The position numbers and the translations under genes were made by a program. A stretch of 64,000 bases of DNA from Bacillus sp. cl95 (lineage in GTDB: Bacteria; Bacillota; Bacilli; Bacillales; Cytobacillaceae), in NCBI RefSeq assembly GCF_900115925.1, contig NZ_FOYF01000007.1, positions 115,390-179,389 of the forward strand, written 5' to 3'. This document shows, in pieces, positions 40,371-50,049 of the stretch; the stretch's first letter is position 1; every line of letters starts with the position of its first letter. The notes under the pieces are model-generated. The model was not told the origin of the DNA. It did not search any database and saw only the letters and a program-made list of their open reading frames with translations.

Positions 40371-43300
40371 ATGGGATACAAAAAGACAAAAAAAGTTGCT
40401 ACATATGCATTAGCATCTGCCATTGTACTCTCTAACTTTGGGTATACGGCACAAGCGACTACAACTAGCACTACGAAGCAACAAAACTATTATGATTCAA
40501 TCGCGAAGCAACTAAAAGATGAGGTTGCAAAAAATAAATCCAAAGTTGAAGATAAAAATCTAAAAGTAAAATCGGATTTAAAAGCAAATGATAAGGTTCG
40601 CGTAATCGTTGAACTAGAAGGCGAAACGCCAGTTGAGTATGCGACAAAACAAGGCAAATTGTACAAAGAATTGTCAGAAGATACTAAATCTTCTTTAGCT
40701 TCAAAAGTAGTTGCTAAACAAAAAACAGTTAAAGCTGCCATAAAAGCTAAAGGCATCAAAATGGAGTTCAAAAAGAATTACTCTACAGCTTTTAACGGAT
40801 TCAGCGGTGAGATTGAATATGCTGAACTAGCAAAAGTTGAAAATATCTCTGGAGTAAAAAATATCTATCTAGCAAACGAGTATAATCGTCCGGCGGAAAC
40901 TCCAGATATGAAAACGAGCCATTCGTTCATTCAATCCAATCAAACTTGGGCTGACGCGAAACTGAAAGGTGAAGGCATGATTGTATCTGTCATTGATACT
41001 GGTGTGGATCCTTCACATAGAGACTTCGTATTAACAGATAAGAGCACTGGTGCTTTGACTTCAAATGATGTAAGTGAAGTTGTTCAACACGAAGGGCTTA
41101 AAGGTAAATTTTACACTGAAAAAGTTCCTTATGGTTACAACTACTATGATGAAAACAATACCATTCTAGACCTTGGGCCAGATGCATCCATGCACGGTAT
41201 GCACGTTGCTGGTACTGTAGCAGCGAACGGTGATGAAGCAAACGGCGGCATTAAAGGTGTTGCTCCTGAAGCGCAGGTTCTTGGCATGAAGGTATTCAGT
41301 AATGACCCTAACTATCCATCGACTTGGTCAGATATTTACCTTGCAGCAATCGATGATTCTATTAAACTGGGTGCTGACGTTTTGAATATGAGTCTTGGTT
41401 CGACTGCAGCATTCTACGAGCCTAATAGTGCAGAAGATTTAGCGATTACGAGAGCAGTAAATAATGGAATTGTATGTTCTGTTTCAGCTGGTAACTCTGG
41501 TAATATCGCATATGGATATAGCAGCAACCCTTGGGCAGCCAACCCGGATATCGGTGTTGTAGGCTCACCTGGTTTGAACACTGACACAATCCAAGTAGCA
41601 GCTTCTGGAAACATTGCTTACCTATATCAACACACGATTACTGTTGAAGGCAATTCAAGTTTCTCAGGCGTTGGATACGGTATTGACGATTGGACGAAGT
41701 TAGCTGAAGCTGGAACGTTAGAACTTGTTAGCTTAGGCGGAAAGCTTGGAAAGCCAGAAGATTATGCTGGCCTTGATGTAACAGGTAAGGTCGTTGTCAT
41801 GCCACGTGGTGAGCTGACTTTCTTTGATAAAACAAAGAATGCTGCAGCAGCCGGCGCAGCTGGGATTATCGTGTACAACAGTACAAGCCCAGTATTCTAT
41901 GAAAACCAAGGCGGATGGAATATCCCATTCATGAAAATCTCAAGACAACAAGGTCTTGATTTGGAAGCAGCAATCGCAGCTGGCCAAACGAAGCTTCAAG
42001 TATCACAAACGAAGAAAGCTTACGATGCTGAAGTGGGCCGCATGACAGATTTCACTTCTTGGGGAACAACTCCAAGCCTAGAGCTGAAGCCTGAAATTAC
42101 TGCACCAGGTGGAAAAATCTATTCTACGCTTAACAATAACAAGTACGGACAAATGAGCGGTACATCCATGGCGGCTCCACATGTTGCCGGAGGATCAGCT
42201 TTAGTTCAGCAGTATCTTCAAACAGATGAGCGCTATGCAGGTCTTTCAGCAAGCGAACGCACTCATTTAGCAAAGGTTCTATTAATGAACACTGCAAAAA
42301 ACATTGATGATTTATCAGGTCAACCTTTCTCTCCTCGCCGACAAGGTGCTGGAATGATGCAAACATTCAATGCTGTATCAACACCAGTTTATGTAGTGAA
42401 CAAAGCCCTTAACGAAGGTAAGGTAGAGTTAAAGGATTTCCAAGAAAAGAATTTCAGCATGGAATTCACAGCAACAAACGTATCTGATAAAGATATGACT
42501 TATAAAGTGGATACAAGCGTTCTAACTGACACAATCAAGCAAGCTACAGGAAAGCCAGATACGAATGCTTTAGTAGCTGGTGACTTGGAAGGTGCGGTAG
42601 TTGATGCTCCTGAAACAGTAACAGTACCTGCTGGCGAATCAGTAGATTTCACAGTAAGTGTTGACTTCTCTGCTGGGAAAATTCCTGGAATCGATGCTGC
42701 TGGTCAACCAGTAAAATTTGATTTAAAAGAAGACATCTTTGTTGAAGGATTCGTTTCTTTAACAGACGCAAACAATGCACTTGAGCCAACTCTTAACGTT
42801 CCATATCTTGGCTTCTACGGCAAGTGGGATCGTCCACAAATCGTTGATGGATTCCAAGAGTTAGGAGAAAAGCGTTTCTATGCTGTAGGTAAAGGCTGGA
42901 ACGAAATGTTATACGGTCCAGAAGGTGAATTCACAGGCTTCAATGCTGAAAAAGGCATATATCCTGTATCACCGAATGCTGACGGATACAATGATGACAT
43001 CTATCCATTACCAGCATTCTTAAGAAATGCAGCTGAAGTTCAATACAACATCCTTGATAAGGATGGCAATTTCCTACGTCGTGTCAAAATGGAAAAAGAC
43101 GTTAGCAAAAACTTCTACGACGCTGGAAACGGATCTACTTATTCCTTTAACCCAGATCGTGCATGGGATGGAACAGTCAAGTCTCAAAAAGTTGAAGATG
43201 GCTTGTACTACTACGAAATCAAGTCAATCGTAGGCTATGAAGGTGCACAATGGCAATCTAAGAAAATCCCTGTTTACGTAGATACAAAAGCTCCAGAAGT

Positions 43301-44606
43301 GAATGCAAGCTTTGATGAAGCTACTTCTACTTTAAACTGGTCATCAGTAGAAGATGGATCAGGAATTGCTTTATACGGTGTATTCGTTGACGGAAAATTA
43401 GTAGGAACGACAGATGCGAAAACGACAAGCTACCAGTTATCAGACCTGCCTGAATATGCAGTTGTGAAAGTTGCGGCAATCGACTACGCATCCAACGTCG
43501 GTGAATCTAAGACTGTTGCGGGAGACACTGAGCTTCCACTTATCTTCTTAGGTGACGCAACACCAGAACCATTCGGTGTTTATGATTCATTAGAAGTTCC
43601 TGTTGCTGGTTATGTAACAGATGACTATGGTGTAGAAACAGTTACGGTTGACGGTAAAAAAGTAGAGTTTACTTATGACGCAGAAAAGAAGCGTTACAAC
43701 TTCTCTACTACTGTAAAGTTCGAGAAAGATGGGAAATACAAAATTCCTGTATCTGTTTATGACGTGTCAGGAAAAGAATTCTCTATCGCTCGTGAAGTGT
43801 TTATCGATACAACTGCTCCTGTCATTGAAGTAGTTGCACCTGAAAAGGTTGGCTACAATGTGACAGAAGCAAATGTGAAGTTAACACTTAAAGATAACTT
43901 CAACTACCTATCACTATATGTTGAAGACAACAATGATTTCGTTCAGCCATTTAAAGATCCATTCACAATTGTGAATCCTGCTGCGGCTCCATACGAGTTC
44001 ACAGTACCTGTGAAGCATGGTGAGAACAAAGTAACGGTTCGCCTTGTTGACCTTGGCGGCAATGAAACAAAGAAAGAAATCAGTATTTTCCGTGCTGAAA
44101 AGCCAGAAACACCAGCTCCTGTTGTAAAATCAGGATGGGTTAAAGAAAATAATGTTTGGTTCTTCTATGTAAATGGTGAAAAGTCTACTGGATGGATCAC
44201 TGATAAAGGCAAGCGTTACTTCCTTGACCAAAATGGTGCAATGAAAACTGGTTGGGTTAAGGTTGAAGGTAAATGGCATTTCTTAGCTTCATCGGGTGCA
44301 GAAGTAACTGGCTGGTACCAAGAAAAAGGCAAATGGTATTACCTATCTGTATCAGGTGCAGCTGAAAATGGCTGGGTTGAAATTAAGGGCAAATGGTACT
44401 ACTTCAATGCTTCAGCTGTTATGCAAACTGGCTGGGTGAAGTGGAAAAACGAGTGGTATCACTTAAACACCAGCGGTGCTATGGATACAGGCTGGAAGTA
44501 CATCAACAAAAAATGGTACTACTTCTACCCTAAATCAGGCAAAATGGCTTACAACACTACAGTTGATGGCTACAAGCTTGGCAAGGACGGAGCTTGGATC
44601 AAGTAA
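40371..44606 (+). CDS. Secreted subtilase (Vpr/C5a-peptidase-like) with C-terminal choline-binding repeats
   Basis: 1411 residues. Signal peptide (1-29), I9 propeptide (about 60-165), subtilisin domain with Asp209 (SVIDTGVDPSH), His275 (HGMHVAGTVAANG) and Ser599 (GTSMAAPHVAGG), and a PA domain inserted at about 430-560 (VVVMPRGELTFFDKTKNAAAAGAAGIIVYN). Fn3-like domains follow (about 690-1240), as in streptococcal cell-envelope proteinases and B. subtilis Vpr, then about seven choline-binding repeats and the cap MAYNTTVDGYKLGKDGAWIK. It would degrade or process proteins at the cell surface and be held on choline-teichoic acid rather than by an LPxTG anchor. GGGGGG precedes ATG 40371. Two Spo0A boxes lie upstream. 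Single-gene unit with terminator. Confidence 0.92.
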   Translation: MGYKKTKKVATYALASAIVLSNFGYTAQATTTSTTKQQNYYDSIAKQLKDEVAKNKSKVEDKNLKVKSDLKANDKVRVIVELEGETPVEYATKQGKLYKELSEDTKSSLASKVVAKQKTVKAAIKAKGIKMEFKKNYSTAFNGFSGEIEYAELAKVENISGVKNIYLANEYNRPAETPDMKTSHSFIQSNQTWADAKLKGEGMIVSVIDTGVDPSHRDFVLTDKSTGALTSNDVSEVVQHEGLKGKFYTEKVPYGYNYYDENNTILDLGPDASMHGMHVAGTVAANGDEANGGIKGVAPEAQVLGMKVFSNDPNYPSTWSDIYLAAIDDSIKLGADVLNMSLGSTAAFYEPNSAEDLAITRAVNNGIVCSVSAGNSGNIAYGYSSNPWAANPDIGVVGSPGLNTDTIQVAASGNIAYLYQHTITVEGNSSFSGVGYGIDDWTKLAEAGTLELVSLGGKLGKPEDYAGLDVTGKVVVMPRGELTFFDKTKNAAAAGAAGIIVYNSTSPVFYENQGGWNIPFMKISRQQGLDLEAAIAAGQTKLQVSQTKKAYDAEVGRMTDFTSWGTTPSLELKPEITAPGGKIYSTLNNNKYGQMSGTSMAAPHVAGGSALVQQYLQTDERYAGLSASERTHLAKVLLMNTAKNIDDLSGQPFSPRRQGAGMMQTFNAVSTPVYVVNKALNEGKVELKDFQEKNFSMEFTATNVSDKDMTYKVDTSVLTDTIKQATGKPDTNALVAGDLEGAVVDAPETVTVPAGESVDFTVSVDFSAGKIPGIDAAGQPVKFDLKEDIFVEGFVSLTDANNALEPTLNVPYLGFYGKWDRPQIVDGFQELGEKRFYAVGKGWNEMLYGPEGEFTGFNAEKGIYPVSPNADGYNDDIYPLPAFLRNAAEVQYNILDKDGNFLRRVKMEKDVSKNFYDAGNGSTYSFNPDRAWDGTVKSQKVEDGLYYYEIKSIVGYEGAQWQSKKIPVYVDTKAPEVNASFDEATSTLNWSSVEDGSGIALYGVFVDGKLVGTTDAKTTSYQLSDLPEYAVVKVAAIDYASNVGESKTVAGDTELPLIFLGDATPEPFGVYDSLEVPVAGYVTDDYGVETVTVDGKKVEFTYDAEKKRYNFSTTVKFEKDGKYKIPVSVYDVSGKEFSIAREVFIDTTAPVIEVVAPEKVGYNVTEANVKLTLKDNFNYLSLYVEDNNDFVQPFKDPFTIVNPAAAPYEFTVPVKHGENKVTVRLVDLGGNETKKEISIFRAEKPETPAPVVKSGWVKENNVWFFYVNGEKSTGWITDKGKRYFLDQNGAMKTGWVKVEGKWHFLASSGAEVTGWYQEKGKWYYLSVSGAAENGWVEIKGKWYYFNASAVMQTGWVKWKNEWYHLNTSGAMDTGWKYINKKWYYFYPKSGKMAYNTTVDGYKLGKDGAWIK

Positions 44607-44620
44607 TATTAAGTGAAAGC

Positions 44621-44651
44621 GGACAGGGCGGTTAGCTCTGTCCGTTTTTCT
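44621..44651 (+). terminator. Intrinsic terminator of the subtilase gene
   Basis: CGGACAGGG and CTCTGTCCG (one bulge) around CGGTTAG, then TTTTTC. Confidence 0.85.
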
Positions 44652-44779
44652 ATGAATTTTGAGATGTTTCTGATTGTTATTTTTCATAAAATAATACGGA
44701 TTTGATTATCTGATGTGTGTTAATATCCGAAAAGTGTAATTATTCTCTTTTTCTCTATCATCGTTCGTTCGTCAATAAG

Positions 44780-44880
44780 TTTTATTTGTGTAACTGTATG
44801 GTTTATTGGTGTGACTGTACGGTTTATTTGTGTAAATCGTGATTCTATTGGTGAGATTCCGGTTTTTATTTGTGAACAGT
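44780..44880. repeat. Degenerate ~21-nt direct repeats, TTTATTTGTGTAA type
   Basis: Units TTTTATTTGTGTAACTG, TTTATTGGTGTGACTG, TTTATTTGTGTAAATCG, TATTGGTGAGATTCC and TTTTATTTGTGAACAG, spaced about 22, 21, 23 and 17-19 nt. It lies between two convergent gene ends. Confidence 0.75.
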
Positions 44881-44917
44881 AAAAATGCAGACACTAAGCC
44901 CCTCAGGCTTTCCAAAA

Positions 44918-44955
44918 AGAGCGACACCATCCACATAAATGGATGGTGTCGATTA
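44918..44955 (-). terminator. Intrinsic terminator of the first LRR gene
   Basis: Minus strand CGACACCATCCA-TTTATG-TGGATGGTGTCG then CTCTTTTTGG. Shares the core ATGGATGGTG with the terminator at 6215. Confidence 0.9.
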
Positions 44956-44959
44956 AAAG

Positions 44960-46849
44960 TTAACGCACCCAATAGCCGTCTTTGGATATTGGGTAGCCAT
45001 CAATCGTAGTATTAGATGCCATGGCGCCGTTTGAATAGAAGTAGTACCATTTTTGTCCAATCTTCTGCCAACCTGTTTTCATCGCTCCAGAAGAATCGAA
45101 GTAGTACCACTTACCGTTCTTATTGAGCCAGCTCGTCTGCATGTCACCTGAATTTTTCAAGTAATACCAGGTTTGTCCTTCTTTGTACCAGCCTGTGTGC
45201 ATCACGCCGTTAGCCTTAAAGTAATACCACTTGTTTTGGATTGATTTCCAGCCTATCTGCATCGGCCCTTTGGCACTTAAGTAATACCAGTTGTTGTTGC
45301 TTTTTAGCCATCCGAGCTGCATGGCTCCGTTCGAATTAAAATAGTACCAGTATCCCTGGATTTTTTGCCAGTCTGTACGCATCGCTCCATCAAGCCCTAA
45401 ATAATAGGACTTTCCATCAATCTCTTGCCATTCATCTAACATGTAGCCGAAAGTTGGGCTGAGATAATACCATTTGCCAGCATCCTTTATCCAGCCAGTC
45501 GTTTGCCGACCTCTTTCAAGTTCATTGTAAAACCAATAATGCTGATACTTATACCAACCCCGCGGCTGTACCCAGACGTGTACGTTTGCCGCTCTTAATT
45601 TTTCCAGGTAATCCTTATTCGGCGATTTTGTTACGTAATAAATATCGTTATACGTTAATACTTCTAGATTAGCTAGTTTGACCAGTGGTGCGATATCCTT
45701 TGCGGGATTTCCATCAAGACTTAAATATATAATAGAAGGAACTTGAATAAGCGGAGTCCAATCCTTGATCCGATTATTCATGACATAAAGGTCGGTAAGC
45801 TTGCTGAGTCCTTGTAATGGTGATAAATCTGTAATGAGATTATTGTCTAAATATAGGATTTCTAAATTCGCTAATTTTTCTAAAGAAGGAAGGAAAGTGA
45901 CCTTGTTGCTGTTCACTCCTAAATATCGTAAGTTTGCTAATCCTGAAATGGGAGCAAGACTTACAATTTGATTGTTGTCCATTGACAGGTCACTTAAATT
46001 TTCTAAAGTTGCTAATGGTGAAATGTCGGACACCTTGTTGTGATCGATATTAAGGTATTTTAGATTATTTAATGAAGATAATGGGGATAGATTACTGACT
46101 GGGCCGTAAGAAATATATAATTGTTCAAGGTTCTCAAGTTTACTGATTGGTTGAAGGTCTGAAACTTTGTGCGAAATCAGGTAAAGGCTTTTTAGGTTAA
46201 TGGCGTTCTCTAGGCCTTTAAGGGAGCTAATGTTCAAATCATATAATTCAAGTGCTTGCAAATGGGACAAATCGCTTTCTACCAGGGCGCGATTTGTTTT
46301 AATTCGAAGTTGGGTCCGAATGGCCTTCTCTAGTTTAGAATCTTCAAGCTTGACTATATTTCCAGTAGGCGCTCCGTATGTTCGCAATGTAGTTGAGATT
46401 TCTTCGTTTGGCGGCTTTCCATTTAAATAGGCCTTAACGACAATTTCATATTCGGTATCGGGCTGAAGGTTGGTAAAAGAATAGAAGTACTGGTGTTGGA
46501 CCTCATCGACTTCTTTCCCGTTCAGGAAAATTTTGAATGCTACGTTCTCATATTCGCTTGAATAAGGATAACCCCAATAAACTTCTATCTCGTTTTCAAA
46601 GACGTCACTGCCATAGAAATTGAAAGTCTCAGGATCTTCACCACAATTGGTGGTTAGACTAAGACAATTTGATACCGCATCCCCTTGAGTAAGATGCCAT
46701 TTGGCAGGTGAACCTTCTAGTGGTTTCATGGCAGGAACTTCAGCCACCCTATTGTCTGTTTTTTCTGCACCGAGTACCCCTGTTGGAAATAGTAGAGTTC
46801 CGGTAAGAGTTAATAGAGATGCTATCTTTTTCAAATGAAATCTTTGCAT
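44960..46849 (-). CDS. Secreted internalin-like LRR protein with choline-binding repeats
   Basis: 629 residues from ATG 46849, with AAGGGGG upstream; the longer frame to 46963 lacks a start site. Signal peptide (1-27), a fibronectin-III-like domain (about 50-150, ending NLQPDTEYEIVVKAY), then about nine 22-residue leucine-rich repeats (about 165-385; L..L..LNIDHNKVSDISPL type, as in internalins), about ten choline-binding repeats and the cap MASNTTIDGYPISKDGYWVR. No catalytic domain. Such proteins usually bind another protein or polymer at the surface. Paralogues lie at 48013 and 52886. Confidence 0.9.
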   Translation of the reverse strand: MQRFHLKKIASLLTLTGTLLFPTGVLGAEKTDNRVAEVPAMKPLEGSPAKWHLTQGDAVSNCLSLTTNCGEDPETFNFYGSDVFENEIEVYWGYPYSSEYENVAFKIFLNGKEVDEVQHQYFYSFTNLQPDTEYEIVVKAYLNGKPPNEEISTTLRTYGAPTGNIVKLEDSKLEKAIRTQLRIKTNRALVESDLSHLQALELYDLNISSLKGLENAINLKSLYLISHKVSDLQPISKLENLEQLYISYGPVSNLSPLSSLNNLKYLNIDHNKVSDISPLATLENLSDLSMDNNQIVSLAPISGLANLRYLGVNSNKVTFLPSLEKLANLEILYLDNNLITDLSPLQGLSKLTDLYVMNNRIKDWTPLIQVPSIIYLSLDGNPAKDIAPLVKLANLEVLTYNDIYYVTKSPNKDYLEKLRAANVHVWVQPRGWYKYQHYWFYNELERGRQTTGWIKDAGKWYYLSPTFGYMLDEWQEIDGKSYYLGLDGAMRTDWQKIQGYWYYFNSNGAMQLGWLKSNNNWYYLSAKGPMQIGWKSIQNKWYYFKANGVMHTGWYKEGQTWYYLKNSGDMQTSWLNKNGKWYYFDSSGAMKTGWQKIGQKWYYFYSNGAMASNTTIDGYPISKDGYWVR

Positions 46850-47033
46850 ATTCGTAAACCATCCCCCTTTTTCTATCTTAAAAACCATTTTAAGGGAGAA
46901 AGTCGAGGATATTTGTTGAAAAAGAACAACGTGAAAAAGGTATTTATCGCCATCATCTAACAAAAACTTTGCTAACCCTTTTGAATATATCTTTAAAAAC
47001 TGACCACACTGTGAGGGAAGGAGGGAGAATCGG

Positions 47034-47462
47034 ATGATTAGAATCCTACTAATTTCCTGTTGGATGGGAATCCTTTTCTTGTTTACCTGCTCCCTTCGTA
47101 TCGAAGAGCTTGTTACATCTGGTGTTCTGCAGTTCCGTTTTGACGCCCAGCCTGACTTGTCCGAATTACTTCAAAGTTTGCCACCAAATGCAGAAATTAG
47201 TTTTTGGACGCGCAAAATCGGTCATGCGTTTTGCTTTTTTATTTTGGCCATCCTATTGCTGACGAAATATCCATCTGTGCACGCATTCGGAATCAGTCTT
47301 ATATATGCAGGGGCCACCGAGATTCTGCAGCTCTTTTTCTATCGAGACGGGCGCCTCTTCGATATTGGTTTTGATGCAATCGGAATCGTTCTGGCCATCA
47401 TTCTATTCGGAAAAAGCAGTAAGGTAATTCAAGGAAACATCCCATCTAAACGGAGTTTATGA
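47034..47462 (+). CDS. VanZ-family membrane protein
   Basis: 142 residues with GGAGGG 7 nt before ATG 47034. Four membrane helices: about 3-20, KIGHAFCFFILAILLLTKY, FGISLIYAGATEILQLFF and FDIGFDAIGIVLAIILFG. The KxxH..F and E..Q...F.R/D.FD...N/DxxG pattern is that of the VanZ/teicoplanin-resistance fold. VanZ raises tolerance to teicoplanin by an unknown route; most chromosomal relatives have no assigned role. Divergent from the LRR gene, with its own terminator. Confidence 0.85.
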   Translation: MIRILLISCWMGILFLFTCSLRIEELVTSGVLQFRFDAQPDLSELLQSLPPNAEISFWTRKIGHAFCFFILAILLLTKYPSVHAFGISLIYAGATEILQLFFYRDGRLFDIGFDAIGIVLAIILFGKSSKVIQGNIPSKRSL

Positions 47463-47485
47463 GCAATCATAGACTCCGTTTTTCT
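47448..47485 (+). terminator. Intrinsic terminator of the vanZ-like gene
   Basis: AAACGGAGTTTATGA-GCAA-TCATAGACTCCGTTTTT; the stem overlaps the last codons of the gene. Confidence 0.85.
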
Positions 47486-47718
47486 ATGCATTCATAGCAA
47501 ACCAACTAGTCCAAATTTCTCATTCTACTCATGTTACTCATTTGCTGTTGAAAGAGGAAAAACCTTGTCGGTAATTGTTTTTTTATACATTTGAAACTTC
47601 AAGTCTCACTATTCTTACCGATATATTAATAGAAAAGAAAATATATTATTTCAGTCTACGTAATTTTTATTGGCTGTTTTCGTAAACGTTGTTGCTATTT
47701 AAGAAATAAAAAGTAGTG

Positions 47719-47974
47719 GTTGATTTCCACTCCAGGATGCTCGCTTTCCGCGGGGTGGGCGGTGAGCCTCCTCGGCGCAATTGCGCCTGCGGGGTCTCAC
47801 CTGTCCCACTGCTCCCGCAGGACATTGAATGGCTCCCATGAATGGACCCACGCACGAAGGAAATGCGATAGCATTTTCGAGGAGTCTCGCACCTTCCGCT
47901 CCAATCAACTTCTTTAAATATGGTTTTCTTTCACAAAACTTATTAAAAAAACAACAATCTTTTAGAAAAGAGCC
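47719..47974 (+). repeat. GC-rich interspersed repeat, copy B, with 60-nt insert
   Basis: Core 47719-47909 begins GTTGATTTCCACTCC and ends CGCTCCAATCAAC, as copy A, but carries an extra module CATTGAATGG...CGATAGCATTTTCGAG at about 47823-47882. The downstream flank ending CAACAATCTTTTAGAAAAGAG is shared with copy A. It stops 39 nt before the start of the next gene. Confidence 0.88.
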
Positions 47975-48012
47975 TTTCGTAAAGAACTCATTACCAAAAG
48001 GAGGCGACAAGA

Positions 48013-49722
48013 ATGAAAAAAGGAAGTCAATGGCTATTGAGTTGTGCGTTGCTTTTCTCTTCTATGGCACCTTTGAATGTACAAGCGGAAGAGCAGTTAT
48101 CAGCGGTTGTTTCTGCTGAAAACTTTGAAAATGAGGTAGTCTTCACCGACGCTGTGCTAGAACAAAAAGTGCGGTTGGTGCTGGGGCTTCAAAACGACGA
48201 AAGTATTACCGAAGAAGAAATGGCTAGTCTTAACGAGTTTGATGGTTCTGGATTAGGGATTACCAACTTAACTGGATTGGAGTTTGCCGTAAATCTGACA
48301 ACCCTTTACTTAGGAGAGAACGAAATCAGTGATTTGACGCCGATTAGTGGCCTCACAAACCTGACGCGACTTCATTTGGCGTATAACAAAATTACCAATC
48401 TTTCTGCCATACAAGGTCTAACTTCTCTGACAGACTTATCGCTGTGGAACAATCAAATCAGCGAAATTACACCGGTTCAGCATTTAACCAATCTGACAAC
48501 GCTTGATTTAGATGAAAATCAAGTCAGCGATTTGACACCTCTACATCCATTAACTCAATTACAGTCGTTGTATTTGAGCTCAAATCCGGTTGAGGATATC
48601 TCGCCAATTGAAAATCTTGTTCATTTGCAATACGTAAGTCTTAAGGACTTGCCACTCGATTTAAGTGAAGGTTCACAAGCAATAGGTATCATTAAGGGTC
48701 TACTTGATCGCAATGTGACGGTTGACTACGATGCTGATGAAACACGGGTGGGCTGGTATAAAGACGAATATGGTGACATGTATTTTTACGATAGCGAAGG
48801 AAATATGGTTATCGGTTGGTACAAGATTGGGACAAGATGGTTCTATTTTGAAGCAGATGAATATGGCAATTACGGGGCAATGGCTAAAGGACTTTATCAG
48901 GTTGGGGATGATACCTACTATTTTGATGAAGGTGGCCGTATGCAAACAGGTTGGGTCAATCTGGACGGCTATTGGCACTACTTTTACCCTGACGGCAACA
49001 TGGCTTTAAACAGTTGGGTTAGCAGTAGTGGAAAATGGTATTACCTTGATGAAGTGGGTGAAATGGCTGTTGGTCTTTGGGAAATCAATGGTGCTTCCTA
49101 CTATTTTGATAAAACGGGTGCCATGCAGAAAAACCTTTGGATACAAGTCGATGGAGAAAGGTTCTATCTTGCTACCACAGGAAAAATAGCAATTGGCTGG
49201 CTACCTTATGGTGGGAAATGGTATTACCTAGATCCGGCAAACAACGGAGCGATGGCAACAGGCGTTTTGATCATAAAGGGAATTCCTTATTTCTTTGATC
49301 GTAACGGAGTCATGAAAGCGAATGGTTGGTACTTTGATGGTACCTATTGGCATTATGCTAAAAAAGATGGTGCTCTGTATGCCAAGGCATGGTTACTATA
49401 CGGTGGGAAATGGTACTACTTTGACCAATATGGAAATTCAGTTACTGGCAGAAACAAGATTAATAATGTCTATTATTTCTTTGATAAAAGTGGTGCCATG
49501 AAGACCGGATGGGTGAAAATAGAAAACCGTACAACCGGTAAGTCTACATGGCATTATTATAAGAGCAATGGTCAGGAACAATACGGTTGGCTTAAAGAAG
49601 GCAAAAGTTGGTACTATTTCGATGCAAATGGAAATATGTTTGCCAATCAATCCGTAACGATTGGTCGAGTGATTCATTATTTTGATAGTAATGGAGTTTG
49701 GAAGGGTTCGAGAAAAATATAG
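48013..49722 (+). CDS. Secreted LRR protein with choline-binding repeats (short form)
   Basis: 569 residues, AAAGGAGG 9 nt before ATG 48013. Signal peptide (1-25, NVQAEE), an N-terminal helical cap (DAVLEQKVRLVLGLQNDES), seven leucine-rich repeats (about 70-220; NLTTLYLGENEISDLTPISGL type) closing with LPLDLSEGSQAIGIIKGLL, then about 15 more diverged choline-binding repeats to the C-terminus, some with W replaced in the binding box. It lacks the usual terminal cap and instead ends IHYFDSNGVWKGSRKI. Lacks the Fn3 domain of its paralogues. Surface adhesion or ligand binding is the general expectation for the fold. A terminator follows. Confidence 0.9.
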   Translation: MKKGSQWLLSCALLFSSMAPLNVQAEEQLSAVVSAENFENEVVFTDAVLEQKVRLVLGLQNDESITEEEMASLNEFDGSGLGITNLTGLEFAVNLTTLYLGENEISDLTPISGLTNLTRLHLAYNKITNLSAIQGLTSLTDLSLWNNQISEITPVQHLTNLTTLDLDENQVSDLTPLHPLTQLQSLYLSSNPVEDISPIENLVHLQYVSLKDLPLDLSEGSQAIGIIKGLLDRNVTVDYDADETRVGWYKDEYGDMYFYDSEGNMVIGWYKIGTRWFYFEADEYGNYGAMAKGLYQVGDDTYYFDEGGRMQTGWVNLDGYWHYFYPDGNMALNSWVSSSGKWYYLDEVGEMAVGLWEINGASYYFDKTGAMQKNLWIQVDGERFYLATTGKIAIGWLPYGGKWYYLDPANNGAMATGVLIIKGIPYFFDRNGVMKANGWYFDGTYWHYAKKDGALYAKAWLLYGGKWYYFDQYGNSVTGRNKINNVYYFFDKSGAMKTGWVKIENRTTGKSTWHYYKSNGQEQYGWLKEGKSWYYFDANGNMFANQSVTIGRVIHYFDSNGVWKGSRKI

Positions 49723-49723
49723 G

Positions 49724-49756
49724 AGCCAGGGGTTAAAAACCCCTTGGTTTTCCTGC
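49724..49756 (+). terminator. Intrinsic terminator
   Basis: CCAGGGGTT-AAA-AACCCCTTGG followed by TTTTCC at the LRR gene stop. Confidence 0.8.
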
Positions 49757-49932
49757 AAGTACATACTTTATGCCTATGTGTAATTACAGTTTTTTAAAAA
49801 TATGTCATTATATTAGTAAAGTAATGTTGGGATTTGTCTAATTACGGAAAATACAACATGAAAATACCTATTTAATCTGTCGTTATTTTCCTAAATATGT
49901 GTCTTTTCAGTGAAAATACTCACAAATTACCA

Positions 49933-49961
49933 TTTTCGTACTTTGAAACTTTTAGTATAAT
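49933..49961 (+). promoter_or_regulatory. Probable promoter of the N-terminal-repeat glucosaminidase
   Basis: Consensus -10 TATAAT (49956-49961) with a weak TTTTCG 17 nt upstream, 88 nt before the start codon. No Spo0A box with a perfect match. Confidence 0.5.
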
Positions 49962-50049
49962 CATAGAATATAATGAAATATTTGTAGATTTATGGTATTT
50001 TTATTGGTTTTTAGGAGATTAAGAGAGATCGAAACAAGGGGGATATGGA

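Noticed and set aside
47667..48119. Several overlapping ORFs on both strands
   Set aside because: They lie across interspersed repeat copy B; the GC-rich core lacks stop codons by composition. No start signals. The same applies to frames at 19102-19317 and 57127-57405.
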